From assembly GCA_009767595.1 (NCBI GenBank), contig VSDK01017381.1:92493-156492 (forward strand): DNA of 64,000 bases, written 5' to 3'. Below, in pieces: positions 1 through 13,190 of this stretch. The translations under genes were made by a program, and so were the position numbers. Origin of the DNA: Symbiodinium kawagutii (Eukaryota > Sar > Dinophyceae > Suessiales > Symbiodiniaceae). The number at the start of each line of letters is the position of its first letter. The first letter of the stretch is position 1. Under the pieces are notes generated by a model. It worked only from the letters and a program-made list of their open reading frames with translations, ran no database searches and had not been told where the DNA came from.

Positions 1-401
1 TAGATATTGGTAACTAACGGGTTAAGTATTGCTGGTCCCTGGTATTTCGTCTCCCAAGGATAGGTGCTGACCGGCGCAATTGCGGTCGCTGCCAGGACAG
101 TTGCATCTTCCATGGAAGGCAGGTTTGGGCACTGCTATAGTATTGAGGAGTCGTGCAAACCTGCTGGTCGCCCTATTTCCAATCATTCCTCATCATGAGT
201 TTGCGATCAAATGCTGTAAAGTGGATGGCTCAAGACTCTCCACTCCCCAACATTTTGACATAAATTCTAGTCATCCAACCATAGTTTAAGTGCCCGAATC
301 TCTTGTGATCCATTCTTTCCCGACTTTTCTCAGGTCTGAGTGATTTTGCTGAGACCCTTCAGCCACCACCAGGTAGTGCCCTGAGACCTGGCCTCCCACA
401 G

Positions 402-523
402 GCGGCAAGAAGACCTCCGCGCGTCAAACGTCCTCCTCCGCGGCTCGTGCATTTCGGGAGCTCGTTCCCAGTGCTGAGCGCGCGCGGCGCATGCAGCAGA
501 TGGAAGGAGCAGTGTCGCTTGCG
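402..523 (+). CDS. Candidate exon, possible N-terminal part of the channel gene
   Basis: An open stretch starts after an acceptor AG at 400-401 and ends before GTGCCT at 524. One frame reads GKKTSARQTSSSAARAF and then a charged segment ending MQQMEGAVSLA, with no stop over 40 codons. It is basic and Ser/Ala-rich, which suits a cytosolic N-terminal tail. It lies upstream of the channel in the same orientation, but the connecting exons were not all found, so membership is inference. Another gene is possible. Confidence 0.35.
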
Positions 524-2029
524 GTGCCTGAGATCGATGCATGTGGCTAGCACACAGATGGCACACAGACACATGATGTATGCAACGCGATGTGATGTAA
601 TGCAATGGAATTTAAGCTAACTTATGCATCTGTGTATGTGAGTGTGTGTGTGTAATTAGGTGTGTAACAACTCACAGTGAGCTGCCCCTGTCGTGGAATC
701 TTTTGTGGAAATACAAAGTAGCCACGCGTGTGGAACCTGAACATGGGCAATTAGCGCGGGCTTCATGGGTAACCGATCAACTGGAAGACAAGAGCGGTAT
801 CGAACACGACAACAGTGGCATGATTTGGAGGCGCAGTTTTGCATGACCCACATATTTACCGAGAAATTTGTCTCCACAAATTTGGGAGGCAGCAAAGAAT
901 CCCAGAACTTGTCAGAACTTGTTCGACAATTTTGCATGTTCTGAGCGACTTATGGCTTTCAGATTTCTCGACATTGCCGTCTTCAGATTGCTCAGATTTG
1001 TTTGCAGCCCACTCTACCGAGTGCTTTCTTGTGGTACCATGGACCAACGTCGTGGGTATCAATAAATCATGGTGGCTGCCCCGGCGGGTCACAGCGGATC
1101 TCCGCCTGATGAACGGAGGGATACTCATCATGATTCATCATCATTCAGCGTTGATCATCATTGTTTTGTCACTTTGGCAGCTGTCAGAGAGCAGTGCTCG
1201 CTAGCTGATGATCATCACTGTTACCTTGGATGAAACTAGCAGAGATTCATACCACTATCGAGCATTATGACAATGGTAAGCTCATCGTTTCATCAGGGCT
1301 ATATTTTGGCTGCAACCTGGCAACTATTCTTTCAGGGATCTACCATGATCACAAGGCATGACTATCCATCATGAAACATCATTAAGAGCCATTCAGGGTT
1401 ATTGGCCAACAGGGAACTAACCATTATGAACCATCGTCAACAACCATTAACCAGTATTAACCGACCAGCAAACTCATCACCATGAACCACAATCACCCAC
1501 CACCAACTAACCATTAAGTAGCCAACATGAACCATCAGTACCAACTATACAACTATGAATAGCACAAAGTAATCATAGAAACTCGCCGTCATCATTAGGC
1601 ATCATCACTTACTTCATCATTGATTCAGCCATCCTTCTTACACATCATTTGCCCATCCATATAACTGTCATGATCTATACTTATCAATATACACACATAT
1701 ATATATACATAAATTTACACTATATATATATAGACATATAGTAGTATTCTGTGATGAAATACCATCAATGATTTTCTTCACACATCATTATTAGGCAATA
1801 TTACCTACAGACATATGTTCTAGTGATCATTTGCTATTGGATTATATCACTATATATGTATATATGTATATATATATAAATACTGTAAATGAATAAATAA
1901 ACAGATACATAAATAAATAAATACATAAATAAATAAATAAATGAATAAATAAATGAATAAATAGATAGATTAATCACTCATCATTCATTTCATCCTTGAT
2001 CTCGTCATTCCGCACCGCCATGGCACCAG
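524..2029. other. Non-coding spacer or intron
   Basis: No convincing coding sequence was seen. The stretch holds short ATCATT-rich and CATTAACCATC-like degenerate repeats (1080-1640), TATATA-rich DNA (1690-1880) and an AAAT/AATA microsatellite (about 1885-1970). Open frames here are short and show no family resemblance. Confidence 0.5.
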
Positions 2030-2129
2030 GAGACGCTTCTCCGCGCGGTCTGAGCCTCAACCAGATGCGTCCCGTGACGACCATCCGACCTCCACGCACC
2101 AGGCGTTGGGCCGGGCGCTCGCCAACGGG
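2030..2129 (+). CDS. Candidate exon, possible N-terminal part of the channel gene
   Basis: Flanked by an acceptor CCAG ending at 2029 and a good donor GTGAGT at 2130. One frame reads RRFSARSEPQPDASRDDHP and ends ALGRALANG; a second frame is also open. GC content is clearly higher than the AT-rich flanks. The composition fits a disordered cytosolic tail. Assignment to the downstream channel is inference from strand and proximity. Confidence 0.4.
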
Positions 2130-3887
2130 GTGAGTTCCATGGGCTTTCCCCGTGGTGTTTTCGTGGCAGAGCAGGTGGTAATCACCACGAAAAACCACCG
2201 AACATCACATTTTTTTCGTGGTTTTCATATGTTTTCATGGTCTTGATCATCATGGATCACCATGGTAATGAGTGATGATTCATGATGATTCATGATGATT
2301 CGTGAATGTGACGATGAACGGATGGTTGATGGTTGATCGTTGTTGATCAGCAGGTGGTTTAATGAGGATTCGTTCTGATTAATGATGATTGATGGATACT
2401 GATGGGGATTAATGCGGATTGATCATTCGATTGACAATGTTAGTTGTCACGCTTAATGGTTTGTGATAATGGTAGTAAACATTTTGTGAATAAGGGTTGT
2501 GGTTCTTGATGATAACTCATGTGCTGAGAGTGGACAATGAGGCTAAGCCAAGAACTTCTACGGTTGTTAGCGGTCATACGCATCACCAACTCGTTGATCA
2601 TGGTGAATTGTAGTTTGTCAGTCAAGAGTTGATGGTCATACTGTGGGCACGAATAGCATCATAGTGCATCATAAGGAAATGAAAGTGAAAAATGGTGAAT
2701 AATAGTGATTGATATATAGTTAGGATTTCACACAGTGAATCCCAATTATACTCACCATCACAAGGAAATCCGACAATAAATCACCGCTATAGCAAATTGT
2801 GAATCATGGCTCCAGCAAACCAGCACAGATCCTGGCAGGGATAGCAGGTTTTTTTTGGCTTGTTTCCTGTTGCCCCTGTGGACCCAAAAACCACGGCAAC
2901 AGCAGATGCCGTAACAAACATAAAGGTAACAAACATAACAAGAGCAACAACACGAAGAACAATAATAGCAGCAGCAACAGCGTTAGTCGCAACAACAAAG
3001 ATAAGAACGACAGCACATTCACATCACAAATAAGAAGCAAAAGACTCAAGAAATCACAAACGACACACACACACACAAGAAGCAACGACAATCACCAACC
3101 CCTCTCAACAGCCATCGACAACAGCATCAGAATCAGGGAACAGCAGCCACAGCAACAACCACAACCAACAACCAACCACCAACCACCACAACCAGAACCA
3201 GAACCACGGAACCACCACCGCGGAGGCCTGTGCCCTGGATAGATCGAAGGGAGCACTTTGGAGAGGTGCGAACGGCTCAAATGGATCTGGATTGGGATGC
3301 TAAACTGCAGATGAACTGCGCGGAGGATGGAGAAAAAATCTGAGCAGAGCAAAACCATTGGGCTCTGAGGGAGTTGATGAGGTTGGTATCAGTTGGTGAA
3401 GAAAGCCATGGGGTCTTCCTTTCTCAATGGTGGTAGTGACCCCCACATGAACGCACTTTGGGGGTTGACATCCGCCGCTCGAGCCATGAAAGCATACAGA
3501 TCGTTATCCGCTGCTGGGGTTGTCATGCTCTCCTGCTCGACCGCCATCAACTCTCTTGCAACAGAACAGCATGGATCAAAGACATGAAGATCCTGGGGAA
3601 ATGATCCACATGTTTGCAGTTGGCCGAAAATTGACAGTTACCTGCACAGACATTCAAGCAGAGATATTCTGGATCAGAGATAGTACGTCAATATATGCAG
3701 GTAAATGTATAACATGTCTCCTATAGCTACATGCAGAGTATAGTCTATGTACATGTGTGGTCACTATATTGTACATATATACTATACACAGTATATACAG
3801 TGGTGTGTAAGTATTTTTTTCCCTCTCTCTCTCATACTCTGTATATATTTAAATGATAAATACATAGATAAATAGATAAATAAGTAA

Positions 3888-3931
<44 letters not shown>

Positions 3932-4183
3932 ACAAATGCATGTATAAATGAATAGATAAATATATACATAAATAGATAAATAGATAGATAGATAAAAAAA
4001 TAGATAAATAAATAAATACATAAATACATAAATAGATAAATAGATAGATAGATAAAAAAATAGATAAATAAATAAATACATAAATACATAAATAGATAAA
4101 TAGATAGATAGATAAATAAAAACTACATAAATAAATAAATACAAAAATATAGATGTATACATATATGCTGTTTGTGCTTCAAG
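2130..4183. other. Intron-like spacer with microsatellites
   Basis: Contains ATGATTCATGATG-type repeats (2260-2420), an AAC/CAACAAC-rich tract (2930-3200) and a possible tiny exon at about 3223-3256 that I cannot frame confidently. A long GATA/AAAT microsatellite occupies about 3855-4140. Long open frames through these tracts are low complexity and not genes. Confidence 0.5.
3855..4140. repeat. GATA/AAATA microsatellite with higher-order duplication
   Basis: Runs of TAGATAGA and TAAATAAA units. A longer block ending in AAAAAAATAGATAAATAAA, then TACATAAATACATAAATAGA, occurs at least twice in succession (about 3985-4050 and 4045-4110). This shows tandem duplication of a compound unit as well as simple slippage. 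The opposite-strand open frame is Tyr/Leu/Ile-rich repeat translation, not a protein. Confidence 0.85.
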
Positions 4184-7100
4184 ATGCCACCAATCCCTGG
4201 CTGAGGACATGGAGGGCCACATTCCTTCGGTCTCCGAAGCGGCACCGGGCTTTCTGTCGGCGGCGCATCTGCGCTCCGAGGAGTACTGGCGAGATCTGCT
4301 GGGCTTGGACGATGAGCATCAGGTCAGCCACCCCCGGGATTGTCGGTTCACCAAATGACCGACAAGCATAGTGATTAATTTATAATTAATTAATGATTAA
4401 AACTGTTCTGATAGGATTTTGGATTTCTTTTTTTTAGGCGTCAACTAAGTCCTTTCAGCTGGTTTGAGAGACTTAGTAAGGGTTGGAACGGCGAGAAAAC
4501 ATGGCAGAAGTTGAGGGCTTGAGTGATGCAAGAGACCTGGGTGGAGGGTTGGTCATGCTTCGACATGCTGTTGTTTGCGCTGCTTCAGAGAGCAGTTCTG
4601 TGAGGCGCCTTTCCATTGCAACTCAGCTGCGCTGAACAAGTGTCGCGCTGGCCATGAACTCCGTCCGGTGACCGTTCTCTCTTAAGCAAGCCATTCTCCA
4701 TTCTGTCAGTGTGTAAGGCAAAAGTAACCAGTTGTGGGGCGACCAGTGGCAGATTGAGGGAAGCACGATTTGCACTGATCTCGAGACATTTCACTTTGGA
4801 AATCCACTTACCCTAAACTCGAAACCCATCGAAACCCTAAAACCCTATGCTTTGGGAAAAGTTTCCGATCCAAGGCGTGCAATCAGAGGCGTGTGGAAAG
4901 TTCATCGCTGCATGCATCGTGGTCTTCGTGCTGATCGTCGGGCACCACGACACCGAGGAGCTTCCGCCCTGGGCCTTTCGCATGGTGCACCTCATCTTGG
5001 CCGTGAGCTTCATTGAGATCTGCATGCATTTGGTGAACCATTACGGCCACGGGGCACCCTACAAGAAGCCGGAAGATCAACCGATTTTGATCCTGGACAC
5101 CATTGCAGTCTTCATCTCTTGTGCGGAGCTGTGGGTTCTTCCACACATCTTAGGCAGGGTCTGCTTCGGAGTTCAGATGTTGGTTGATCATGCTGCACAC
5201 AGAGGGCATTTAAGTTGTGTTTTCCCCACTGGCGTTTTGACGACCCACCCATGTCATTCCTTCCGGGACACTCAACAATGTGAGCATGAAGGGATACAGG
5301 TTTTAGCCATGGTTCATTGCCAGTGGATGCCAGTGACTTCAACAAGATGGCTAAGCGTTGTGGGCGCACCGACGTCGGAAGACATTCGTGGCTTTGATCA
5401 GCTTTTGGTCACGAGGCACCTGCAACAGATCTTTCCCAACTTACATCCGTCTAAGTCTATGTGTATTGTACCCTCAGTGCGCTACTCAGCACTTGGTTAT
5501 TCAACGTCTTCCGGTCAATATGATTGATACCAGCGACCTATATCCTGGTTGGATATTATAGTACTGATTAATCATATCATTACATATCTCATCTCTCTCT
5601 CTCTATATAGATATATCTATCAATGAATCTATCTATTCAAATTTACAGAATTACATTCCACTAAATAGATATATCATATTTAACATTTCCAGTAATCATA
5701 TTCCCTGGTATATCCCCTGGTGTTGTTGCTTATCATCCCCTATGATTCACCAGTTCACCAGCTATGAAATTGCTTGGTTGCCACAGGCGACATCCTGCCC
5801 TTCAGTCGGATGATTTGGCTCGTGCGCTTCCTACGCGTTCTCAGTATGATCCCATCGCTTCGCGAGTTGACGCTGGGGATCATGGACGCGCTGCACGGTC
5901 TCTTTTGGGTGCGGGTGCTCAGCAGCGGCTCGCAGCGGCTCGGGGGTGTTGGAAGGTGCGCAACGTGCAGCAGCAGTAATAATAGTAGTAGAGGCGGTAG
6001 TAGTAATCTAGTAGTAGCACTAGTTTTGCCAAGAATCGCCTTTTGAGCGCGTCGTTAGGATGCAGGAAAAACGAGACCCAGGCTACCCTGAGCAACGGGA
6101 TGCAACCACACTCTGTCGGTTGATGGTGCTTGTAGTATACATCCCCAGTTGGTACCGCGCAACATTGGAGTAGCCAGCGTTCATACAGCTGACCAGACCT
6201 CATGTCCCCATGGCTGGGTTTGTCAAGGATGAACTCCTAAACCAACTCCCAGTGTAGCTAGTGTTTCTATGAGAGGTTTACAAGTATATCAGGGTCTCAT
6301 CTAAATTGTTCTATCTTCGCAGATCACCATGGATAAGGACAATTATTGGCTGTGGCTTACTGTGGTGAGCTAATGGTTCACCATGGTTAAAAAACCATGG
6401 GTACCCACCGGCCTCGCCAGGGTTGGGCCCCCCTGAGTCTCAACACGTGACGTCCACCGCTGATCATCGGTTTCCAGGTTCTGATTTTTCTCTTCATCTT
6501 TGTCTATGCCCTGGCCGTGGTGCTGACCCGCATGGTTGGCCACCAAAAGAAATCCGAGAATGAAGATGTGCAGGAAGTCATGGATATGTTTTCAAATGTT
6601 GGTATCTTGCCGGCGTTGAAGTCATGGCATGGTCTTGAAACAATTTGTGTCAAATTTCATGACAAGGGCCTGCGGCTTATCTTGGGATTGCTCTCCTGGA
6701 TACATTTTTGTTTTGTAGATTTCCATCCCGTTTCTTGTCTAATGGTCGGGTATATCCATGTGACAGCAGTTGTTGATGCCGTTGTCAGCACGAAGACATT
6801 TTTCTCTGAGCCAAACAGTTACTGCCTGTTGTCAAATTCGCTAAGCTTGCAACATGAAATACCTTGATTTGTCTAAATGTCTTGTCCCGCAGAACAGGGG
6901 TACAAGAGTCGAGGTGAAATAACGATCTCCAGATGAAGCACAGTTTGAGCAGCACTTTTCTGGATGGTTTTGTCATGTTTAGTCAACTTTTGGATAAACT
7001 TTAACCCTTTGGAAACGCTGCAGGACGAAACAACAAAGTGAGACCGGCTTTTGGGCCGCATGCCTCAGGTAACAGCATGTTCTACCTCTTTCAGCTCACA

Positions 7101-10100
7101 TCACAGTGGAGTTTGGTGCCACTTTTTCCTCTTCTAAAGGCACATGGCAGATGGTGTTCGGAGCATATCACAGCGATGTCAGCGTGGCAGATCTTTGTTC
7201 ATCAGTGATTGTTGACATAGTTGATGCTGGGTCATAAATTTCATGACTAACCATTCTGGTTAACCAACTTATTGTATATGATGCCTTGGATTTCTTCAAT
7301 GCACAGAAGCCTAGAGTTTGCGACGAAAACAGAAGTGAACCGTAAGTGGTGGTGTTGATCTTTTCCCGGGATTAGAACTCGAGAAAAAAGTACATTTCGG
7401 GGCAGTCCGTGGTAGTCCACCACTGCAATCACTGAACCATCAGCTTTTCCACCCCTGATCTTCATAGGATCAACAGAAAAACCCTTGTGACCTGGGGTTG
7501 GTCCCTGGTGACCGCTGGTGACCGCTGGTGGCACGCCTTGGCCTCGTGGGGTTGAAAGGCATCGCCTTTCATCTGCGTGAGCTTCACCTTGTTCTACATC
7601 TACAGCGGTTGGGTCATCGTGGCTGTGATGACTGGCACAGTGAGCTTCACCATGATCTCCTTCAAGGAACGGATGGTGCAGGACGATGAGAGCAGAGAAG
7701 AGGAGCTGCTGGAAGGGCCATTTGGGGCATGGATGACTGGCATGGTTGGTTCATGGTTCTTGGCTCATAATTGGTTCATGGTTATTGTTTCATGCTTGGT
7801 GGTTGGTGCATGGTTGGTTTCTGGTCAAGGAGCAAGGGTAGCCATCTACCGAGGAGTCAAGAGGGCAACCATCCACCAGGAGGTAAAGAGGGTAACCATC
7901 CAACGGGGAGTAAAGAGGGTGACCATCTACCGAGGAGTCAAGAGAGATCCACCAATGGCCGTGGGTCAAAACCCTGTACCCTTGGTTCCCCTATCATTCA
8001 CCATTATTTTCCCTATTTTTTGTTGGTTATAAACCACCATTATTGGCAGGTTAACTGCTTGACCCATAGCCCAATGGCTTCAAGAGGGAAGCTGTGTTGC
8101 ATGGCTGGGCCACGCGAGGAGAAGAGGCACTTCGTGAAGCTAGTGCTGACGGATATCTTCGAACAGCTGGATTCCAACGGAGATGGAGACTGAGCTAAGC
8201 AGTCACCAACAAGCCATTTCCCTATGGTTATATCTGCCATTTGCCCAGTAGTGACCCTAGTTATGTTCACCAGCTTGAGTCGGGGGGGTAGCACTCTGAA
8301 AGATCCTGAAGGGCTGAAATTCGTGCAAGGCCTGATTGATCCCCTATGGAAACTCGCTGTAGACCCCTGGGAAGGACCATGGGAAGGAGCAATCCGTGTC
8401 CCAGGAGAGTTGGACTACGAAGAGTTTCAATCTTTGTTGAAATCCAAAGAGGTCCTCCTCCTGTTGTCCGAGCACACTGATATCAAGATTCAAGACCTGG
8501 AGGAGACCGACCGAGGGCACCCTTAGTTACGAAGATATCAAGACAGAACACGGTCATTTTTTTTAGCGTTGCGAAAACGGTGACGATGCCAAAACTGCGA
8601 ACAACACACCTATTTCTTTGGTTGGTGACAGAGTGGAGGGTGTCGGCTGGAAAAGTGAGTGTTGTGTGAGTTTTTGTTTATTTATCTATCTATTTATCTA
8701 TATACATATTACAGATAGTTGTATAAACAAATGAGTCGATAGATAAATAAAGAGGTATATGTATAGAGATAGGTATAGATGTGTGTATAGACACATTTCA
8801 TACATATGGATATCTGGGCACCCCCTCATGATCACAGTAGGAGTACCTGTTCCGGTGTGGGACCTGTGGTGATGTGTGGCTTAGTCGCACTATGTATGTA
8901 GCATGCAAGCGTGACATAGGTAGTGTATCAAAGGCAATGGGGGCAGCACAAAAGCAGCATGTACAAAGCATATAGGTAGTGTAGAGCATACACGTAGTAT
9001 ATAGTATCTAGACGGTATATAGCATAAAGGTTTGTATGTAGCATACAAGTGTGACATAGGCAGTGTATCAAATGCAGTGGAAATAGCATATAGGTTACCT
9101 ATATGTAGCATATAGGCAGCATATAGCGTACAGGTGGTATATGGCAGATAGGTAGCACACCACACGATCTATAGCATGTAACACATACGTATACATAACC
9201 TGTCTTGTGGAGGTAGCATAGAAATAGCAGCAATAGTACTTAAAGATGCGTAGCCAGTATTGAATCAAGCACACAGTATATTCGGTTCATATTTATACAG
9301 GTAATCAGAGTCCACAGGACAGGCCCCTGTGCATAAAGTTCCTTCAAGTAGAGAAGTGTAGCTGCTACACAGCTAACATAAAGGGTCGGGGGTGGACTGG
9401 ACCCGCCCACCATACCAGTGGGTGACGGATTGGCACATAGATGAAGGTATGAATATCATCACAGGCTGGTTGATCCCACCAGATTAACCCAACTCCTCCA
9501 GGAATGATCCGGATCCGATCTGGGCGTCAGGACATGTGGCAATGGATCGACACTGACAAGAGTGGATCCGTAACCATCCCTGAGTTTTTCAACGGTTTCG
9601 AGCTCCTGAACGAGCCATTCCAGCAGAAGAACCTGGTCGACACCCCTTAGTTCCCTGTGACCCGACGCTGATCCCCCATGGGTTGCACCATGGGTTGCAT
9701 GGCTGGCAGAGTGGTTGCTGGAGTTCGGATCCTGTAACTGGTTGCTGGGTTTCTGTTTCGCAGTTTGTGTGCTTCGATGATCTTGGACGTTACTGGATGT
9801 TTGATCATGTTAGACATTCGCCGAGGTGGCGAATCGGTTCATGTGATGAGGTCCCCACCAGGGTCACCACCACGGTCACCATCGGCCTCGCCACTGAGGA
9901 CCTTGTTGCGTGTGCAAGAACGTCTCTCCGGCGAGACCCATGACACAATCCACAGCTTGGAAGAATTGGTCACGGAGAGCCTGGATGATTGTTGCTGGGC
10001 ACAGTGCGTTTTGGTTCACCTGGACACAGGACCCAGGACACACATCACAGAAGAGATATGCCATTTTTAAAAGCATACAGTATGCATATATATATATACA

Positions 10101-13060
10101 TGGATACATCTGAACATATGTACATACAGACATGGTTATCCATTATAAATACATACATATGCACATTTATATATATATATATATATGCACACAAAGTGAA
10201 AACTCTCTCTCTCTCCCCGTGATCCAGTGTGCTCCTCTCCCATGCGTTTGGATCGTATACATCTCCTTCCTTCCTCAGTGTGGTTGTTGCGTGGATGTGG
10301 ACTAGACTGTGGTAGGGGGTGGGAGGCGGGGGATGCCATGGTATTTTGTTTTTCTGGGCATTCTGGAGGTAACATAGAAGCAGTATACTGTGACTGGGAT
10401 GATATAGGTAGGATGTAGGTATGAAGGTAGGACCTAGTATGATTGATAGGCACTAAGTGCGGCACTATCTTTTCATGCAAAAAATGTATATGTGTATGTA
10501 AGGAGAACGTATCATATCAGTAGCAGCTTGATATGTAGCTATGTATTTGCCCTCAATGTGGGTGCATCTGACCACCGATGCCATGAGGGGGCAGGAACCT
10601 GGAACTCACAATCTATCTGCGTAAGTGTATATAGTGTTTTGGCAGTCCATCCATTGCCATCCATCCTGTACGAAACGCATGGAAACACCAAAAATGAATG
10701 TTGTACCAGCGCCCATTTTGTCTAGGGTCATTTCTTTCCCCTGCAATGATCAATGAGGCTTGCTTGGTTTTCCCTCATGGTGCATAGTCATTTCTGCCAT
10801 TTCTGATCGGAGCGTGAACCGCATGTATGGACCACCGACTCTGGTGACATCCCATCGCTGCGGCTTAGGTTGTCATGTGATCTACACCCCGATGTTCAAG
10901 ATCCACGCAGTGCTGGAGCAGGTCCAAGTGCAGTTACTGACCACTACCAAGCTGAAGCAGCAGGCCTCAAAGGGAGGGAGGATCTACCCAGCTGTTTTTC
11001 TCTGGATCACCACACATGGGGGTTACGCCTAACAAGGGATTACATAACGAACATGTCCATAGGCATTCGTGACAAACATTGACCGGATCCTGACTTGCTA
11101 AGTTTGATTCTGGAAAGCATCGCCGAATCCAAATGGAAAGATTGGATGCATCAGAAGTTTGCTTTCTGGGTGCGTGTTGATTCTGGATGCTCTTGATCAG
11201 GTTGGCCTGATTCCGGTTTTGGAAGACCCAGAGGACGGCTTGCGGAGCGATTCGCTCCTTGCTCTGCTCATGATTTCCCTCACATTGGTTTTGGAAACGG
11301 AGACCAAAGCCAGTTGTTTGAAAATGATGGAACTCCCAAGGCCAGTATGTCTGTCGAAAAGGATCTCAAAACCTTTGGATCCTCAGTCATCCAAGTCCAC
11401 ACTATTGCGGCTGCAGTATGTTTGCTGTAATCATTGCCATCCGTTGTTGATGACAGCATTGCTGCTCCCAGCAATATGCTATATCCGATGGAATATGATA
11501 CAGATGTGGCGGGAACGTGACTATGGCGGTGCTTCTCAGTTGGTACCCAAAATGTTCCGTTGGATGTATATATATATATATATGTACATTCAGTAAGTGT
11601 CTTTTTTTGTTCTTTCTCTCTCTCTCTCTATATCTATATAAATATAAATAAATAAATATATATATATATATATATATGTGTGTGTATGTATATGCATATA
11701 AATGTACGCATGCATACATGTATGGAGTTGGGATATGCCTTTGTTGTGCAGACTTTACGCTCCACTAAATGGATCACCATGGATAGACTCCAAGTGTCGG
11801 GCTGTTTTTATTGGGCACATCTGCAACTGTGGTTCCTCCAATGCTCGAAATGATTATCGAATAGCACGCAAATTACGAACTCTCAGATACGAGGCTATGG
11901 ACAAACCCTTTTTGATTATTGTTGGTGATCCAAGCCAATCATTAGTTGCACAGTTCTTCACAATCATCAGCTGCTCATCAACCACGGAAACCTTTTTTGC
12001 TACCAATGTTTCGTGAGCTATGAACATTAAGCATGAAGCATTTTTGCCGTATCTATCAACCATTCAGTTGGTTGACAGCATCACCATCATCAGTCTGTCA
12101 CTGACAAGCGAAGTTTGCTAATCATCTTTACTTCCCTGTTGGTGTCAATTTAAGGTGAGCAGCAGAACTGGTCAAACAGTGCCCCCCGCAACCAAGCACT
12201 GGCGCATTCCCGTGGTGAAGCGCACTCTGAATCGCTCCTCCGCCCGCAGGAGGGCGATCGCTCGGGCCGGCATCAGCGGAGATGTACCTTGACATCCCTC
12301 GAGGAGCAGATCGATCTTCAAATCAGCGAAGCTTTGGAGCGAATCCAGAGATTTCAGGTGCTGCTTGGTTGGTGGGTTGGAGGGTTGGTTGCGTGGGTGG
12401 GTGGGTTGGCTTGGTTGGTTGCTCACTATATGTTGTATCTGTCTATGTGTATCTATTGAGATATTTAAAATCTATAAATGTATGTCCCCATGCGTATACG
12501 TATATATTTTTACATATATAGTATATAGTACTATTTGTCATACACATTTGTCGAGGACTGCAAGGCATTTGCCATTTATACTTCGAAACAACCATAGGTT
12601 GTGACCTGTACTCTCTTGTTCAGTAGGGATGATGATTACCTATCATAGGATACTTTATGAACCAACTAGTGCATGCTCACATCCAGAACAAGGGCACCCA
12701 AAAGAACCTCAAGATGAATGTCAACTAGAATCAGTGTGATTGACATGGAGCTGAACGATTTTCCCAGCAAACTGGTGCACTTGAACAAGGACCTGTCATT
12801 ACTCTGTCCTGGATCCACCAGGTCATATGGTTTGAATATGGGCATGTGCCAAAATAGTAGTACCCCCAGTCAACCAAAAGTTTCCTACCAATATGATCAT
12901 TTTTTCCTGGGGCCTATTGGTTACCCTATGGCTTGGCACATACCCATATGTTTGCCTAGCCACAACTTCCAATCCTATCAATTTTTGCCCATGTCGGGGC
13001 TTACGGCTCACAGCTCCAGCATACACAGCGCCTGGAGGTGGTCCGGAAGGCACCAGGGAC
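4184..13060 (+). CDS. EF-hand voltage-gated-like cation channel (multi-exon)
   Basis: Probably a single-repeat voltage-gated cation channel of the plasma membrane with a calcium-binding C-terminus. Exons: 4184-4322, 4889-5153, 5787-5908, 6478-6601, 7069-7115, 7559-7744, 8092-8185, 8405-8502, 9531-9628, 9899-9990, 10869-10972; probable further exons 12160-12357 and 13014-13060. The first ten are mutually phase-compatible (about 421 residues). S1 and S2 are FIAACIVVFVLIV and MVHLILAVSFIEI; S3 is ILILDTIAVF; S4 is RMIWLVRFLRVLS with three arginines. S5 is VLIFLFIFVYALAVVLT, the pore helix is NSMFYLFQLTSQW, and S6 is FTLFYIYSGWVIVAVMTGTV. EF-hands follow: DSNGDGELDYEE (spanning the 8185/8405 junction) and DTDKSGSVTIPE. 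After these come QERLSGE, MFKIHAVLEQVQ and a coiled-coil-like LEEQIDLQISEALERIQ. No acidic selectivity residue is obvious. Several introns begin GC or GA. Start and final exon are not determined. Confidence 0.8.
5154..5786 (+). other. GC-AG intron of the channel gene
   Basis: The exon before ends in codon base G at 5153 and the next resumes with GC at 5787, giving HILG followed by DILPFSR, the expected S3-S4 join. The donor is GC (5154-5155). The tetramer AGGC occurs at both ends (TTAGGCAG and ACAGGCGA), so the exact cut is ambiguous by a few bases. Confidence 0.7.
8186..8404 (+). other. GA-AG intron inside an EF-hand loop
   Basis: Removing 8186-8404 joins N-G-D-G to E-L-D-Y-E-E, giving a canonical 12-residue EF-hand loop. 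The donor is GA and the acceptor AG. The pentamer GGAGA flanks both ends. A GT alternative that keeps the loop was not found. Confidence 0.7.
8503..9530 (+). other. GA-AG intron with short degenerate repeats
   Basis: Joins KIQDLE to DMWQWIDTDK, the linker between the two EF-hands. AGGA flanks both ends. The interior holds TATCTATC/GATAGA runs (8680-8780) and an irregular array of AGCATATAGG/GTAGTGTA units (8880-9190). No gene is seen inside. Confidence 0.6.
9991..10868 (+). other. Intron with TATATA tracts
   Basis: Lies between the exons ending ESLDD and beginning CHVIYTPMF. GTTG occurs at both borders. TATATA and CTCTCT tracts lie at 10085-10210. No other coding signal was seen. Confidence 0.5.
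10973..12159. other. Intron or undetermined coding region of the channel gene
   Basis: A 145-codon open frame (11159-11596) crosses this region but runs into a TATATA tract and looks like chance. A short stretch at about 11115-11155 (IAESKWKDWMHQK) could be a small exon. CTCTCT/TATATA repeats lie at 11605-11690. Confidence 0.3.
12160..12357 (+). CDS. Exon encoding a coiled-coil C-terminal tail (probable channel exon)
   Basis: Bounded by GTGAG (acceptor) and CAG before GTGCTG (donor), 66 codons in one frame. It begins QQNWSNSAPRNQAL and ends in a heptad-like helix LEEQIDLQISEALERIQRFQ. EF-hand channels of alveolates often carry such a helical tail. The join to the exon at 10869 is not phase-proven, so it is listed separately as well as in the gene entry. 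Confidence 0.5.
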
Positions 13061-13190
13061 GTGAGTTCGGTTTCGACCGCCGAACGGAAAGTGTCCATCC
13101 GCGAACGCTTTCAGTGCCTCATCGCCTGGTGGGAGAGTACTTGGGGATGTGCATATTCAGGGATTGCATTTGGTAGCCAACCATGGTTGG
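13014..13190 (+). CDS. Candidate 3' exon near the end of the channel gene
   Basis: After an acceptor CACAG the phase-0 frame reads LQHTQRLEVVRKAPG and meets a GTGAGT donor at 13061. This continues the helix of the preceding exon. A second frame stays open much longer and reads VSTAERKVSIRERF then QCLIAWWES. Which frame is used is unresolved. Confidence 0.4.

Noticed and set aside
3782-4222. Tyr/Leu/Ile-rich open frame on the minus strand
   Set aside because: Translation of a GATA/AAAT microsatellite.
5154-5527. Open-frame extension of the channel exon beyond 5153
   Set aside because: The sequence loses channel character; the GC donor at 5154 gives the expected S3-S4 continuation instead.
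11159-11596. 145-codon open frame in the channel gene region
   Set aside because: Runs into a TATATA tract, lacks splice borders, and does not continue the channel sequence.
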